Positions 34,051 to 41,730 of a stretch of 64,000 bases of DNA are shown here, piece after piece; position 1 is the stretch's first letter, and each line of letters opens with the position of its first letter. Source of the DNA: Steroidobacteraceae bacterium (lineage in GTDB: Bacteria; Pseudomonadota; Gammaproteobacteria; Steroidobacterales; Steroidobacteraceae). The notes below the pieces were generated by a model. That model was not told the DNA's origin. It saw only the letters and a program-made list of their open reading frames with translations, and did no database searches. The DNA lies in assembly GCA_025458865.1 (NCBI GenBank), contig JALORP010000004.1, forward strand, positions 1 through 64,000, read 5' to 3'. The position numbers and the translations under genes were made by a program.

Positions 34051-35112
34051 TCAGCCGGCCTCCGCCGGGAAGCGCAGCGTGACGCGGAAACGGCCGCCGC
34101 TGTCGGACACGCCGAAGGAGGCCTGGCCGGGGAAGCTGAGCTCGATGCGCTCGCGCACGTTGTTCAGGCCGATGCGGCTGCCGCCCTCGCGGCGCGGCCG
34201 GTCACGGGCCACCGGGTTGTCCACCACGAGGAGCACATGGCCGCCGTCGCGCCGGCACGTGACGGTGATGGTGCCACCCTCCGGCAGCGGCTCGATGCCG
34301 TGGTAGACCGCGTTCTCCACGAGCGGCTGCAGGATCAGCGCGGGAACCAGGACCGACGGCAACTCGTCGATCTGCCAGTCCACGGAGAGGCGCGATCCCA
34401 GCCGCAGGTGCTCGATCCGGGCATAGGTGCGGGCGACCTCGATTTCCTCGGCCAGCGGGATGCGCTCGTGAATCTCCCGCAACGAGGCGCGGAACAGGTC
34501 GGCGAGGTCGGCCACCGCGTCCTCGGCCCGTGCGGGGTCCGAACGGGTGAGCGAGGCGATCGTATTCATGCTGTTGAACAGGAAGTGCGGCCGTATGCGC
34601 GCCTGCAGCGCGCGGATGCGCGACCGGGCCTCGGCCTCCACGTTGCGCTTCCACTGCTGGGACACGTAGAAGTACCGCAAGGCAAGGCCGCCGGCGATGG
34701 TCCCGATGATCAGGTTGCGCGCCACGAAGCCAAGCTGGTCGCCGAGGCCCCCGGCCGGCAGGCCGAGCGCGCGTCCCGCCGAGGCCGCGATCCACCACGC
34801 CGCCGCGGACACCGCGGCCGTCACTGCGAGCAGCAGGGCGAGCGCCAGCGCGGACCCGCGCGCCACGGAAAGGCTCTGCAGTCGCGAGCGCGCGGCGCAC
34901 AGCAGCGCGGCGCTGCCGAGGCCCGTCCACAGCAGGAACATCGAGGTGCGCGCGAGGTCGGGCCAGAAGTTCTCGGAGATGCCGTAGCGGGCGAGCGTCA
35001 GCAGCAGCGCCACGAGCTCCGCGATCAGCACGATGGCCAGCACGTTGCCGGGTGCGCAGAAATCCGGCAGGTAGAAGGACGCCCGGCCGCGGCCGTCAGC
35101 CTGGCTGGCCAT
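34051..35112 (-). CDS. algZ: LytS/AlgZ-type sensor histidine kinase
   Basis: 353 residues. Four TM helices fill the N-terminal half. A short coiled region is followed by the histidine-kinase core of the His_kinase/LytS class, with H176 in RPHFLFNSMNTIASL. The ATP-binding boxes are LQPLVENAVYHGI and GSRIGLNNVRERIEL. No periplasmic sensor domain is visible, so the signal is probably membrane-borne. It is the partner of AlgR, encoded one base downstream. Confidence 0.93.
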   Translation of the reverse strand: MASQADGRGRASFYLPDFCAPGNVLAIVLIAELVALLLTLARYGISENFWPDLARTSMFLLWTGLGSAALLCAARSRLQSLSVARGSALALALLLAVTAAVSAAAWWIAASAGRALGLPAGGLGDQLGFVARNLIIGTIAGGLALRYFYVSQQWKRNVEAEARSRIRALQARIRPHFLFNSMNTIASLTRSDPARAEDAVADLADLFRASLREIHERIPLAEEIEVARTYARIEHLRLGSRLSVDWQIDELPSVLVPALILQPLVENAVYHGIEPLPEGGTITVTCRRDGGHVLLVVDNPVARDRPRREGGSRIGLNNVRERIELSFPGQASFGVSDSGGRFRVTLRFPAEAG

Positions 35113-35116
35113 GGCT

Positions 35117-36001
35117 TCAGCCGCCCCGGTCCGGGCCGCGCTCGAACAGGGCGGCCTTGAGCCGGAACACGGCCGAGATGTCCTCGTCGCCGTGGCCCTC
35201 TTCGATGAGGCGCCCGTAGAGCTCGAGCGCGCGCTCGGCGACCGGCAGCGGCGCGCCGTGCCGCGCGGCCATCTCCCGGCAGATCCCCAGGTCCTTGGCG
35301 TGCAGCCGCACGCGGAAGCCGGCCGGGAACTCGCCGCGCGCCATGTAGGGCGCCCGGTGCACGAAATACCAGCTGGAGCCCGCGCCCTGGCCGAGGGTCT
35401 CGATCACCCGGTCGAGCGGAAGGCCCTCGGCGCGGGCGAACGCCATCGCCTCGCCGACGGCCTCGATGATCCCGGCGCACATGATCTGGTTGGTGGCCTT
35501 CGTGGCCTGGCCGAACCCGCTCGGGCCCATGTGTACGATGGTCCGGCCCATGGCCCTGAGCAGCGGGCCCGCCCGCTCGAAGGCGACCGGGTCGCCGCCG
35601 CACATGATCGCGAGCGTGCCTCCCTTCGCGCCCTCGACCCCGCCGCTGACGGGGCAGTCGAGGAAGGCGACGCCGCGCGCGGCCAACCGGGCGGCGGCCT
35701 CGCGGGCCGTGTCCGCGCCGACCGTCGAGCAGTCGATGACGATGCCGCCGGCCGCAAGGTTCGGCTGGATCGCGTCCACGACCTCGAGCACGTCGGCATC
35801 GGCCGAGACGCACATGACGACCGCGTCGCTGCTGCCCGCCAGTTCGGCCACAGAGCCGAAGGCGCGAGTTGCCGTCTCGGCGGCCAGCGCCCGGGCTTTG
35901 TCGCCGCTGCGGTTCCAGGCGCCGGCGAGCAGGCCGGCGCGCGCGAGGTTGCGCGCCATGGGCAGGCCCATGGCGCCGAGTCCGATGAATCCGGCTTTCA
36001 T
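35117..36001 (-). CDS. 3-hydroxyisobutyrate dehydrogenase-family reductase
   Basis: 294 residues of the beta-hydroxyacid dehydrogenase family. The NAD(P) motif is GFIGLGAMGLPMARNLARAG, then IVIDCSTVGADTAR, the substrate loop FLDCPVSGGVEGAKGGTLAIMCGG, and the catalytic Lys in GQATKATNQIMCA. Members include 3-hydroxyisobutyrate dehydrogenase and tartronate semialdehyde reductase (GarR/GlxR), and sequence alone does not separate them here. The start at 36001 is the first Met before the fold. It lies four bases upstream of algZ and may share its transcript, which is unusual. Confidence 0.9.
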   Translation of the reverse strand: MKAGFIGLGAMGLPMARNLARAGLLAGAWNRSGDKARALAAETATRAFGSVAELAGSSDAVVMCVSADADVLEVVDAIQPNLAAGGIVIDCSTVGADTAREAAARLAARGVAFLDCPVSGGVEGAKGGTLAIMCGGDPVAFERAGPLLRAMGRTIVHMGPSGFGQATKATNQIMCAGIIEAVGEAMAFARAEGLPLDRVIETLGQGAGSSWYFVHRAPYMARGEFPAGFRVRLHAKDLGICREMAARHGAPLPVAERALELYGRLIEEGHGDEDISAVFRLKAALFERGPDRGG

Positions 36002-36047
36002 GCCGCCGAATGGTACCCGCACGGACCGCCGCCTGCGCGGCGGGCGT

Positions 36048-36524
36048 TCAGCGGCTGCCCGGGCCGCAGTACTCGTCGACCGCCTTCTTGGCGTCGATGC
36101 GGGCCTGGGTCAGCTCGGCGTCGGAGAGATACTGGCGCTGGCCGTCCGGCGTGGTCCGGAACAGCCGCTGCGACTCGATGTACTGCTTGTAGCGCGCCTG
36201 GGCCTGCGTGCACTGCTCGGCGCGCTGGGCGGCTACGTCCCGCTGCACGGCCGCGGCGGTGGCGCGGGTCGCGCCGTCCGGCGCGTCCGACTCGCTGAAG
36301 CCGGGCGGCAGCGTGTCGGCCTCGGCGGGCTCGCTGGCGTCGTCCCCGGCCGGGACGCCGACCCGGCCCTGGTAGGTCGAGAGCAACCGGGCGCCCGACT
36401 CGCGGGGCGGCAGGTCCGTGTAATGGACCTGCCCGCGGCTATCGACCCACTTGTAGACGGTCTCGCCGGCGGCCACGGTGGCTACCCCGGCGAGCACCAG
36501 CGTTACGAGCATCTTTCTGAGCAT
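36048..36524 (-). CDS. DUF4124-domain exported protein
   Basis: 158 residues with a signal peptide (about 1-19, VATVAAG). The short DUF4124 motif is ETVYKWVDSRGQVHYTDLPP. A disordered acidic linker and a C-terminal helical region (AEQCTQAQARYKQYIESQRLF, RIDAKKAVDEYCGPG) with two Cys follow. DUF4124 proteins are small periplasmic proteins of unknown role, common in gammaproteobacteria. It lies between glnK-amtB and the reductase gene, on the same strand as both. Confidence 0.9.
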   Translation of the reverse strand: MLRKMLVTLVLAGVATVAAGETVYKWVDSRGQVHYTDLPPRESGARLLSTYQGRVGVPAGDDASEPAEADTLPPGFSESDAPDGATRATAAAVQRDVAAQRAEQCTQAQARYKQYIESQRLFRTTPDGQRQYLSDAELTQARIDAKKAVDEYCGPGSR

Positions 36525-36670
36525 GTCGGGCTCCAGAACGGGTGTCCGGCCTCGGTGCTTGCCGGCATCGACCATACACTAAATCAACTCGGGGCCCCGG
36601 GGGGCGGGAAACCTGCGAGGCGGTTCACATTTGGCCCGATTCGGGCCGGATGGGCGCGCCCGCCGGGCCC

Positions 36671-36705
36671 AAAGAAGAAGGGCGGGCGTCTTGCGACGCC
36701 CGCCC
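36671..36705 (-). terminator. intrinsic terminator of the glnK-amtB operon
   Basis: On the minus strand GGGCGGGCGTC, loop GCAA, GACGCCCGCCC (plus-strand arms 36680-36690 and 36695-36705) is followed by TTCTTCTTT. The 11-bp GC stem with a T-rich tail lies 31 bp after the amtB stop. Confidence 0.85.
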
Positions 36706-36735
36706 CACAGCCGCATCCCGGGGGGGGGAAGGGGA

Positions 36736-38241
36736 TCAGCTGTTGTAAGCGCGCTCGTCGTGGAGGGCGAGGTCGAGGCCCTCGCTCTCCTGCTCGGGCG
36801 TTACGCGCAGCCCGATGACAGCGTCGATGATCTTCAGGATCACGAAGGTCAGGACGCCCGTGAACACGATCGTGAACAGGACGCTCTTGGCCTGGATCCA
36901 GACCTGGCCCGCGATGGTGCCGCCGGCAGGGTCGCCGAAGCCGCCGAGCGCCGGGAAGGCGAACACGCCGGTCAGGATCGCCCCGACGATGCCGCCGACC
37001 GCGTGCACGCCGAACACGTCGAGCGAATCGTCGTAGCCGAGCGCGCGCTTGAGCTTCGTCGCAGCGAAGAAGCACAGGATGCCGGAGGCGAAGCCGATCA
37101 CCAGCGCGCCGGCGGGGCCGGCGGTGCCGGAAGCCGGGGTGATGGCGACGAGGCCCGCGACCGCGCCGGAGACGATGCCGAGCACGCTCGGCTTGCCGTG
37201 CCTGATCCACTCGATGAGCATCCAGCCGAGCGCCGCGGCGGCAGTGGCGATCTGCGTGACCAGCATGGCCATGCCGGCGGTGCCGTTGGCGGCCACCGCG
37301 CTGCCGGCGTTGAACCCGAACCAGCCGACCCACAGCATCGATGCGCCGATGACGGTGAGCGTCAGGTTGTGCGGCGGCATGGCGGTGCCCGGATAGCCGT
37401 GGCGCTTGCCGAGCACCAGTGCGGCCACCAGGCCGGCGATGCCGGCGTTGATGTGGACCACGGTGCCGCCCGCGAAGTCGAGCACGCCCCAGTCCCACAT
37501 CAGCGCGCCGTCACCGCTCCACACCATGTGGGTCATGGGCGCGTAGACGAGCGTGAACCACAGCGCGCTGAACACCAGCAGCGCCGAGAACTTCATGCGC
37601 TCCGCGAAGGCGCCGACGATCAGCGCCGTCGTGATGATGGCGAAAGTGCCCTGGAAGGTGGCGAACACCGATTCAGGCACCGTGAAGATCAGCGAGTCGA
37701 TCTCGATGTGCGACAGCATCGCGAGATTCAGGCCGCCGACGATGGAGTTGAGGTTCAGTACCCCGGCCTCCATCCCCGTCGTGTCGAAAGCGAGGCTGTA
37801 GCCGTAGACCATCCACAGCACCGAGATGAGCGCCGTGATGGCGAAGCACTGCATCAGCACGGACAGCGCGTTCTTCTGCCGCACCATGCCGGCATAGAAG
37901 AGCGCCAGGCCGGGGAGGGTCATGAACAGGACCAGCACCGTCGCCACGATCATCCAGGCGGTGTCGCCGGTGTCGAGCGTGGGCGCTTCCTCTTCGGCGG
38001 CGGCTTCCTCGGCCGGGGCCTCCGCCGCAGGAGCTTCCTCGGCGACGGCCTCGGTCGCGACGATCTCGGCCTCGACCACGTCCTGCGCGAGCGCGGGGCC
38101 GGCGAGGAGCGCGAGCGCCGCCGCGAGCAGCACGAGCAGGGCGAGGGCGCGATGCCAGGGCGCCCGCAGCGTCGTTGCGCGCGGCGCGCGCGTGCGCCGC
38201 AGGCTTGCGGCGTTCGGCGGAGTCAGGGTCTCGGTTGTCAC
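36736..38241 (-). CDS. amtB: ammonium transporter AmtB
   Basis: 501 residues from a GTG start with a good GGAGG. A signal-like segment (about 30-52) is followed by an unusual low-complexity Ala/Glu stretch of about 40 residues before the first core TM helix. The eleven-TM Amt core follows. The twin pore histidines are in GTVVHINAGIAGLVAALVLG and DVFGVHAVGGIVGAILTG, and the family signature DWGVLDFAGGTVVHIN is intact. It imports ammonium and is gated by the PII protein encoded 66 bp upstream in the same operon. Confidence 0.96.
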   Translation of the reverse strand: MTTETLTPPNAASLRRTRAPRATTLRAPWHRALALLVLLAAALALLAGPALAQDVVEAEIVATEAVAEEAPAAEAPAEEAAAEEEAPTLDTGDTAWMIVATVLVLFMTLPGLALFYAGMVRQKNALSVLMQCFAITALISVLWMVYGYSLAFDTTGMEAGVLNLNSIVGGLNLAMLSHIEIDSLIFTVPESVFATFQGTFAIITTALIVGAFAERMKFSALLVFSALWFTLVYAPMTHMVWSGDGALMWDWGVLDFAGGTVVHINAGIAGLVAALVLGKRHGYPGTAMPPHNLTLTVIGASMLWVGWFGFNAGSAVAANGTAGMAMLVTQIATAAAALGWMLIEWIRHGKPSVLGIVSGAVAGLVAITPASGTAGPAGALVIGFASGILCFFAATKLKRALGYDDSLDVFGVHAVGGIVGAILTGVFAFPALGGFGDPAGGTIAGQVWIQAKSVLFTIVFTGVLTFVILKIIDAVIGLRVTPEQESEGLDLALHDERAYNS

Positions 38242-38307
38242 TTCTATCCTCCAGCTGTCAGCGTGCTTGTAGGAATCCAGTCATCCTCGCGAGCCCGGCG
38301 GGTGGCT

Positions 38308-38646
38308 TCACAGCGCATCGTTGCCGGCTTCGCCGGTGCGGATGCGGATCGCGTCCTCAAGTTCCGACACGAACACCCGCCCGTCGCCCTTGCGGCCGGT
38401 GCGCGCCACGTTGCAGATGGCCTCGACGACCTGATCGGTCAGCTCGTCCTGCACGGCCATCTCGATGCGCATCCTCGGCTGCCAGTCAAAGCGGTACTCG
38501 GCGCCCCGGTACATCTCGGTCCGCGGCGCCCCCGCGCCGTGTTCCTCGACCTCGATCACCGTCAGCCCCACCAGTCCCATCTGCGCTACCACCACCCTCA
38601 CGTCGTCCAGACGGTGCGGACGGATCAAAGCGCTGATGAGCTTCAT
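38308..38646 (-). CDS. glnK: PII nitrogen-regulatory protein GlnK
   Basis: 112 residues. The PII fold and signatures are clear: MKLISALIRPHRLDDVR, GLTVIEVEEHG, the T-loop YRGAEY with the uridylylated Tyr, and ARTGRKGDGRVFV before RIRTGEAG. It senses nitrogen status and plugs AmtB. The T-loop base is atypical: where E. coli GlnK has GRQKGH, this has GAGAPR, so the Gln39 that helps bind Mg-ATP and 2-oxoglutarate is lost. The lysine-to-arginine changes in WQPRMR and GRKGDGR are also notable. Upstream are duplicated sigma54-type promoter elements. Confidence 0.95.
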   Translation of the reverse strand: MKLISALIRPHRLDDVRVVVAQMGLVGLTVIEVEEHGAGAPRTEMYRGAEYRFDWQPRMRIEMAVQDELTDQVVEAICNVARTGRKGDGRVFVSELEDAIRIRTGEAGNDAL

Positions 38647-38721
38647 CTCCCTAATTGCCTCCTTGCACCCGAATCCCGGCTACACCTGTCGCCGGCACGG
38701 GCCTAGGCTCTCGGCGACGGA

Positions 38722-38740
38722 ATTGCAGCTTCCGTGCCAT
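38722..38740 (-). promoter_or_regulatory. sigma54-type promoter, proximal copy
   Basis: The minus strand reads TGGCACG-GAAG-CTGCA, matching the consensus TGGCACG-N4-TTGCA except for one base, with GG and GC at the right spacing. It points toward glnK, with an expected start about 65 nt before the glnK ATG. glnK-amtB is a classic RpoN/NtrC-controlled operon (established knowledge), which supports the match. Confidence 0.7.
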
Positions 38741-38779
38741 GGCCTGTCGCCGGCACGGGCCTAGGCTCTCGGCGACGGA

Positions 38780-38798
38780 ATTGCAGCTTCCGTGCCAT
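38780..38798 (-). promoter_or_regulatory. sigma54-type promoter, distal copy
   Basis: Identical to the proximal element at 38722-38740 because of the 58-bp duplication, so the two -24/-12 elements are exactly 58 bp apart. It could act as a second promoter or as an extra RpoN-binding site. Confidence 0.6.
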
Positions 38799-38859
38799 GG
38801 CTGAACCCGGCGAGGATCAAGAACTTGCGAGCGAGCAGCAGTGTCGGGAGGGGCTCGGG

Positions 38860-38876
38860 CGCACCGTTTTGGCGCA
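38860..38876 (-). promoter_or_regulatory. NtrC-like enhancer dyad
   Basis: The minus strand reads TGCGCC-AAAAC-GGTGCG, fitting the NtrC consensus TGC(A/G)CC-N5-GGTGCA with one central spacer as required. It lies about 97 bp upstream of the distal and 155 bp upstream of the proximal predicted start, in the usual range for an NtrC enhancer. It also sits about 90 bp before the divergent ubiK gene. Confidence 0.65.
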
Positions 38877-38963
38877 GCTGTGGGCGACCGTTGCGTGAAA
38901 GCGGGGCGCGGGTTGACGAATGGAGGAGGCGGGCCGAAGCTGGCGGCCTGCCGGAGGCACCAC

Positions 38964-39212
38964 GTGAGCATCGACCCCAGGATCCTCGACGACCTTGCCC
39001 GCCGCCTGTCGGAGACCGTGCCTCCCGGCCTCACCGCCGTGCGCGACGACCTGGAGCGCAACTTCCGGTCGGTGCTGCAGTCCGGGCTCGCTCGCCTCGA
39101 CCTCGTCACCCGGCAGGAGTTCGACGTGCAGGCAGGCGTGCTGCGCCGCACCCGCGAACGCCTCGAGCAGCTCGAGGCGCGGCTCGCCGCGCTGGAGACG
39201 GACCGCCGCTGA
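38964..39212 (+). CDS. ubiK: UbiK-family (YqiC/BMFP) accessory factor
   Basis: 82 residues from a GTG with GGAG upstream. It has the pattern DPRILDDLARRLSETVP, DDLERNFRSVLQSGLARLDLVTRQEFDVQAGVLRRT split over two helices, and a C-terminal coiled coil RERLEQLEARLAALE. UbiK assists aerobic ubiquinone synthesis by binding UbiJ and lipids. A comM gene commonly follows, as here. The intergenic region upstream holds the glnK promoter cluster. Confidence 0.93.
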   Translation: MSIDPRILDDLARRLSETVPPGLTAVRDDLERNFRSVLQSGLARLDLVTRQEFDVQAGVLRRTRERLEQLEARLAALETDRR

Positions 39213-39240
39213 GCCGCGTCCGGCCCGCCAGGGGCGGGCC

Positions 39241-40743
39241 GTGAAACTCGCGACCGTCCTGACGCGGGCCCACTTCGGGCTCGACGCCCCGGCCGTGCGT
39301 GTGGAGGTCTACTGCGGCCCCGGCCTGCCCCAGTTCACGATCGTGGGCCTGGCGGAGGCGGCCGTCCGCGAGAGCCGGGATCGCGTCCGGGCCGCGCTGG
39401 CCATCACCGGGTACGAGTTCCCCGCGGGCCGTGTCGTCGTTAACCTGGCGCCGGCCGACCTGCCCAAGGAGGGCGGACGCTTCGACCTCGCCATCGCGCT
39501 CGGCATCCTGGCTGCCTCGGGCCAGCTGCCCAACGAGCCGCTGGCTGCGACCGAGTTCTTCGGCGAGCTGTCCCTGGCGGGCGACCTGCGTCCGGTGAGG
39601 GGAACGCTCGTCGCCGCCGCCCGCGCGGGACAGGACGGCCACCGGCTGGTGGTTCCGGCCGCCTGCCTCGCCGAGGCCAGGGCCGCGCGGGCCGCGTCCG
39701 TGGCCGCCGCCACGAGCCTCCTCGAAGTCTGCGCCGCACTGGCGGGAGGACCCGCGCTGGCTTTTGCCGCCGGCGAGCGGCTCCCGACCGTCGCCAACCT
39801 GGCGCCGGACCTCGCCGATGTGCGTGGCCAGGCCGCGGCGCGCCGGGCGCTCGAGATCGCGGCCGCTGGCCGCCACGGGCTGCTGCTGTCGGGCCCGCCG
39901 GGCGCGGGCAAGAGCATGCTGGCGCTGCGCCTGCCCGGGCTCCTGCCGCCGCTCGACGAGGACGAGGCGCTGGAGTCGGCGATGGTGCACGCCGTGGCCC
40001 GGGAACTGCCCTCGCCGGAGCGCTGGCGCACCCCGCCGTTTCGCGCGCCCCACCACGGCGCCTCGGCGGCCGCGGTGATCGGAGGCGGGGCCCAGCCGCA
40101 GCCAGGCGAGGTTTCGCTCGCGCACAACGGCGTGCTGTTCCTCGACGAGCTGCCCGAGTTCCGCCGCGACGTCCTGGAGGCGCTCCGAGAGCCTCTCGAG
40201 TCAGGCGAGGTGCGGATCGCGCGGGCGGGCTACCGTGTGCGCTTCCCGGCCCGGTTCCAGCTCGTCGCCGCGATGAACCCATGCCCCTGCGGTTATGCAG
40301 GCGACCCGGCTGGGCGTTGCCGCTGTGGGCCCGGCGATGTCCAGCGGTACATGGGGCGGGTCTCCGGGCCTCTCCTGGACCGCATCGACCTGCACGTGTC
40401 GGTGCGCGCGGTTGACTACGCGAGCCTTCGGTCCGCCCCTGGCGAGGCCAGCGCTGCGGTCGCCGGGCGCGTGCTCGCGGCCCGTGAGCGGCAACGCGGG
40501 CGCGGCGCGCTCAACGCTGCGCTTGCCGGCAAGGCGCTCGAGCGTGCCTGCCGGCTGGACGACGATTGCGATCGCCTGCTGGCCCGGGCGGCCTCGCGGC
40601 TCGGGCTGTCGGCGCGGGCCTGCCACCGGACGCTCAGGGTCGCGCGCAGCATCGCCGACCTTGCGGCGGCGCCGCGGGTAGGCGTGGAGCACCTGACCGA
40701 AGCGCTGGGCTACCGGCCGCAGGTCGCGGCCGGGCCGGACTGA
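39241..40743 (+). CDS. comM: YifB/ComM-family Mg-chelatase-like AAA ATPase
   Basis: 500 residues, GTG start. The N-terminal ChlI-like domain has FTIVGLAEAAVRESRDRVRAA and VVNLAPADLPKEGGRFDLAIALGIL. The AAA core has Walker A GPPGAGKS (218-225), FRAPHHGASAAAVIGGG, Walker B LFLDELPEF, a zinc-like cluster NPCPCGYAGDPAGRCRC, and sensor regions in GPLLDRIDLHV. ComM is a branch-migration helicase that extends heteroduplex in natural transformation; the family is widespread outside competent species too. Its stop abuts the convergent cytochrome gene in a TGATCA. Confidence 0.96.
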   Translation: MKLATVLTRAHFGLDAPAVRVEVYCGPGLPQFTIVGLAEAAVRESRDRVRAALAITGYEFPAGRVVVNLAPADLPKEGGRFDLAIALGILAASGQLPNEPLAATEFFGELSLAGDLRPVRGTLVAAARAGQDGHRLVVPAACLAEARAARAASVAAATSLLEVCAALAGGPALAFAAGERLPTVANLAPDLADVRGQAAARRALEIAAAGRHGLLLSGPPGAGKSMLALRLPGLLPPLDEDEALESAMVHAVARELPSPERWRTPPFRAPHHGASAAAVIGGGAQPQPGEVSLAHNGVLFLDELPEFRRDVLEALREPLESGEVRIARAGYRVRFPARFQLVAAMNPCPCGYAGDPAGRCRCGPGDVQRYMGRVSGPLLDRIDLHVSVRAVDYASLRSAPGEASAAVAGRVLAARERQRGRGALNAALAGKALERACRLDDDCDRLLARAASRLGLSARACHRTLRVARSIADLAAAPRVGVEHLTEALGYRPQVAAGPD

Positions 40744-41268
40744 TCAGCGGGCCTGGGCAACCATGTAGTCGACGGCTTCCTTCACGAGCTCGTCGGTGAG
40801 GTCCGCGCGGCCGCCCCTGGCCGGCATCACGCCCGCGCTGCCCTGGAAGCCCTCGATCGAGTGCTTGTAGAGGATCTCGTTGCCCTGCGCGATGCGCGGG
40901 GCCCAGGCCGCCCGATCGCCCGACTTCGGTGCGCCCGCGATGCCGGGCCCGTGGCAGACGGTGCACACGGCCCGGTAGACCTCTTCGCCGTTCGCGGGGA
41001 GGGCAGCGGCCGTGGTGGCCGCCGCGGCCGCGCCGGGGGGCGGCGCGATGGAGAGCGCCGAGTTGTCCTGCCCCGCGATCGCGAGCTGGCCGAAGCCGCG
41101 CACGCGTTCGGCGACTTCCGCCTGCAGGATCGGGTCGCTGGCCACGTGCTGGCGGGTCATGCCGCCACCGAAGAACTTCGCCAGCACGAAGAGGAAGAGG
41201 GTGATCGCCACGAGGATGCCCAGGACGGCGCTGAAAACGTTGAAAAAGTGGTCGTCCTGCTTGCTCAC
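40744..41268 (-). CDS. cytochrome c5-type monohaem protein
   Basis: 174 residues from a GTG start. One N-terminal TM helix (about 10-31) anchors it in the inner membrane. A linker of about 60 residues with an Ala/Pro stretch leads to a class I c-type cytochrome with haem motif C102-TV-C105-H106 (EEVYRAVCTVCHGPGIAGAP). The axial Met is in the GVMPARGG segment, as in cytochrome c5. It is an electron carrier in respiration. Its stop codon directly faces the comM stop with no gap. Confidence 0.92.
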   Translation of the reverse strand: MSKQDDHFFNVFSAVLGILVAITLFLFVLAKFFGGGMTRQHVASDPILQAEVAERVRGFGQLAIAGQDNSALSIAPPPGAAAAATTAAALPANGEEVYRAVCTVCHGPGIAGAPKSGDRAAWAPRIAQGNEILYKHSIEGFQGSAGVMPARGGRADLTDELVKEAVDYMVAQAR

Positions 41269-41365
41269 GGGCCTCTCCGGCGAACGGCGTAAAACGGGGC
41301 GCGAGTATAGCCGCCGGGGCGGGTCCACAAAAGGTTCGGCAGGGGCGTCCGGGCGATGTGGCTGC

Positions 41366-41371
41366 TACAAT
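41366..41371 (+). promoter_or_regulatory. possible -10 element upstream of tRNA-Arg
   Basis: TACAAT about 90 bp before the tRNA. No convincing -35 is seen at 16-18 bp, so this is only a weak candidate. Confidence 0.3.
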
Positions 41372-41460
41372 GTGGGCCCTCGGCAAAGCCGCACCCGGTG
41401 CGGGGCCGCCGAGCCGGCCCGTACGCACGCGGCCGCCGGGCCCGACAAATCAGTCTCCGC

Positions 41461-41705
<245 letters not shown>

Positions 41706-41730
41706 CTTCGGATCCGTCCCTGCTTTCCGG

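Larger units (their letters stand above)
38685..38800. repeat. perfect 58-bp tandem duplication upstream of glnK
   Basis: The 58-bp unit at 38685-38742 is repeated without a mismatch at 38743-38800. Each unit contains the palindromes GCCTAGGC and CCATGG, inverted arms GTCGCCG / CGGCGAC and GGCACGG / CCGTGCC, and on the minus strand a sigma54-type -24/-12 element. The exact identity of the copies indicates a recent duplication or active maintenance. Confidence 0.95.

Noticed and set aside
36717-36732. G-run near the amtB end as a quadruplex or sequencing artefact
   Set aside because: It lies beside a normal terminator and is only one run of nine G followed by four; not enough G-tracts for a supported quadruplex.
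38685-38800. CRISPR-like repeat
   Set aside because: There are only two direct copies with no spacer between them and no cas genes; a tandem duplication of a promoter region explains it.
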